Part shown: positions 32,491 to 33,323 of the stretch, piece by piece
Layout: each line of letters starts with the position of its first letter
Position numbering within the stretch: the stretch's first letter is position 1
NCBI RefSeq assembly: GCF_023221775.1
Contig: NZ_JAKUDS010000028.1
Coordinates: 1 to 33,323 of the forward strand
DNA: 33,323 nt
Direction: 5' to 3'
Origin: Enterococcus cecorum
Lineage (GTDB): Bacteria > Bacillota > Bacilli > Lactobacillales > Enterococcaceae
Made by a program: the position numbers and the translations under genes
Notes under the pieces: model-generated
The model's database searches: none
What the model was told of the DNA's origin: nothing
Seen by the model: the letters and a program-made list of their open reading frames with translations, nothing else

Positions 32491-33138
32491 CTATTCTAAG
32501 TCAGATACACCATTTAGCAACCCTACCTCGTACATATTTTTATAAATTCTTTCAGGATAATACGGTAAAAACTCACTCATACGTTCAAAACGAATATTAT
32601 TTTCTTTCATATAATTTAGCAAACGACTTGTCAACTCTATGCCATTTATTTCTGTAACGTCAACAATTTCTTTTAGTAGGTCCAAAAACTGAAGTGTATT
32701 CACATTTTTTTCATTTATTTCGTAACTCGGTTTCCGTATAATCACACGAAAATTTGCAAGACGAGTTTCCCGATAATCCGTTGTAGCTTTATTTGTATAA
32801 ACCTCATAAACTGCCGGTACCTGAGTGGTCAAACCAAGCTGGTTGGCGAAAAGTAGGCCGCCAACATATCCACAACAATTTTTTCCATCTACAAGATACT
32901 TCCTTTTAATCACTTCATCAATTGCTAGCGTTGAGCCTGAATGAAATATCGACTTTTTAGGAATGTAATATATCCCAGTATCAAAACGTTTCAACTTTCC
33001 GGATTCTGTTAACTTCTTTATTTGTTGGCGAACAGACACCGGCTTTATACCTTGAATATTCAAATCAGACATAAAAATAGGCTCATTGGGTTGATAATTT
33101 TTTTCTATATAACTGTATACTTCATCCATCAATGTCAT
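32491..33138 (-). CDS. AbiEi-family antitoxin (DUF6088 type)
   Basis: A 215-aa protein with an N-terminal winged helix (residues ~1-65; PVSVRQQIKKLTESGKLKRFDTGIYYIP) and the C-terminal part typical of type IV AbiEi/DUF6088 antitoxins (GYVGGLLFANQLGLTTQVP, then a beta strand region with RVIIRKPSY). AAAGGGAGAG lies seven nt before the ATG. AbiEi proteins repress their own operon and counter the AbiEii nucleotidyltransferase toxin, a phage abortive-infection system. Here the toxin gene 10 nt downstream is broken, so the antitoxin is an orphan. It could still bind its operator or neutralise an AbiEii brought in by another element. No promoter was assigned with confidence; a TATAAT on the minus strand near 33218 is possible. 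Confidence 0.85.
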   Translation of the reverse strand: MTLMDEVYSYIEKNYQPNEPIFMSDLNIQGIKPVSVRQQIKKLTESGKLKRFDTGIYYIPKKSIFHSGSTLAIDEVIKRKYLVDGKNCCGYVGGLLFANQLGLTTQVPAVYEVYTNKATTDYRETRLANFRVIIRKPSYEINEKNVNTLQFLDLLKEIVDVTEINGIELTSRLLNYMKENNIRFERMSEFLPYYPERIYKNMYEVGLLNGVSDLE

Positions 33139-33323
33139 CTATTCGCTCTCCCTTTCTGATACTTTTTAGAAACACATCATTTCTATATTGTTATCATACG
33201 CCAAAGCTATCAAAATTATAAGAAATGTAGAACTACTATGATATTAGAATTGCATTTGCAAAAAAGATACCAAAACTATTTAATGAATAAACGAAAAAGT
33301 CAGACCCCCAGCCTTTTCCAAAC
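33139..33323. other. Upstream region of the AbiEi gene, to window end
   Basis: AT-rich. It holds the ribosome binding site of the antitoxin gene and a possible minus-strand -10. No attachment site or transposon end was seen before the window stops. Confidence 0.4.

Noticed and set aside
26342-33323. Prophage or ICE
   Set aside because: ImmA-type and defence genes are present, but no integrase, terminase, capsid, relaxase or clear att site.

Overview
The window looks like a low-GC Gram-positive chromosome of the Lactobacillales, most likely Enterococcus or a close relative. I infer this from strong AGGAGG-type ribosome binding sites, AT-rich intergenic DNA, frequent TTG/GTG starts, cre-like (CcpA) sites, a GH31 enzyme with the architecture of the enterococcal alpha-N-acetylgalactosaminidase, and PTS/LacD sugar metabolism. 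No rRNA, tRNA, integrase, transposase or CRISPR array was seen.

Layout. 0.1-3.4 kb: a three-gene operon like Bacillus subtilis ydjGHI (SPFH protein, zinc-ribbon membrane protein, TPM-domain membrane protein). 3.46-3.88 kb: three tandem units of about 135 bp, each a nested inverted repeat, running straight into the ilvE promoter. 4.0-6.2 kb: branched-chain aminotransferase and a GT4 glycosyltransferase. 6.3-18.2 kb, minus strand: three exported proteins, namely a 1911-residue multidomain GH31 glycosidase, an orphan OppA-type lipoprotein, and a secreted protein with MucBP-like repeats. The first and third share a triple DUF5648-like module at opposite ends. 18.3-21.4 kb: small unknown genes, a ComX/SigH-like orphan sigma factor, about 0.86 kb with no convincing gene, and the remains of a MurNAc-recycling operon (a murP tail plus an internally deleted mupG).

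21.6-26.3 kb: a minus-strand operon (PfkB kinase, fructose-family EIIBC, EIIA, LacD aldolase) with a divergent RpiR-family regulator. Together these would import a ketohexose as its 1-phosphate, phosphorylate it to the 1,6-bisphosphate and cleave it to trioses. The sugar could be fructose, tagatose or another epimer.

26.4-33.1 kb: an accessory, defence-like region. It has an XRE-ImmA/IrrE metallopeptidase with an uncharacterised partner, a 935-residue fusion of a TOTE-type archaeo-eukaryotic primase, an SF2 helicase and a PLD-like tail, a candidate small RNA with its own promoter and terminator, and an AbiE locus whose antitoxin is intact but whose toxin has lost its middle. Two copies of a GATATC-armed terminator followed by a 20-bp sequence (19/20 identical) bracket the peptidase and primase-helicase genes. 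The best leads for something undescribed are this bracketed region and the tandem hairpin array.
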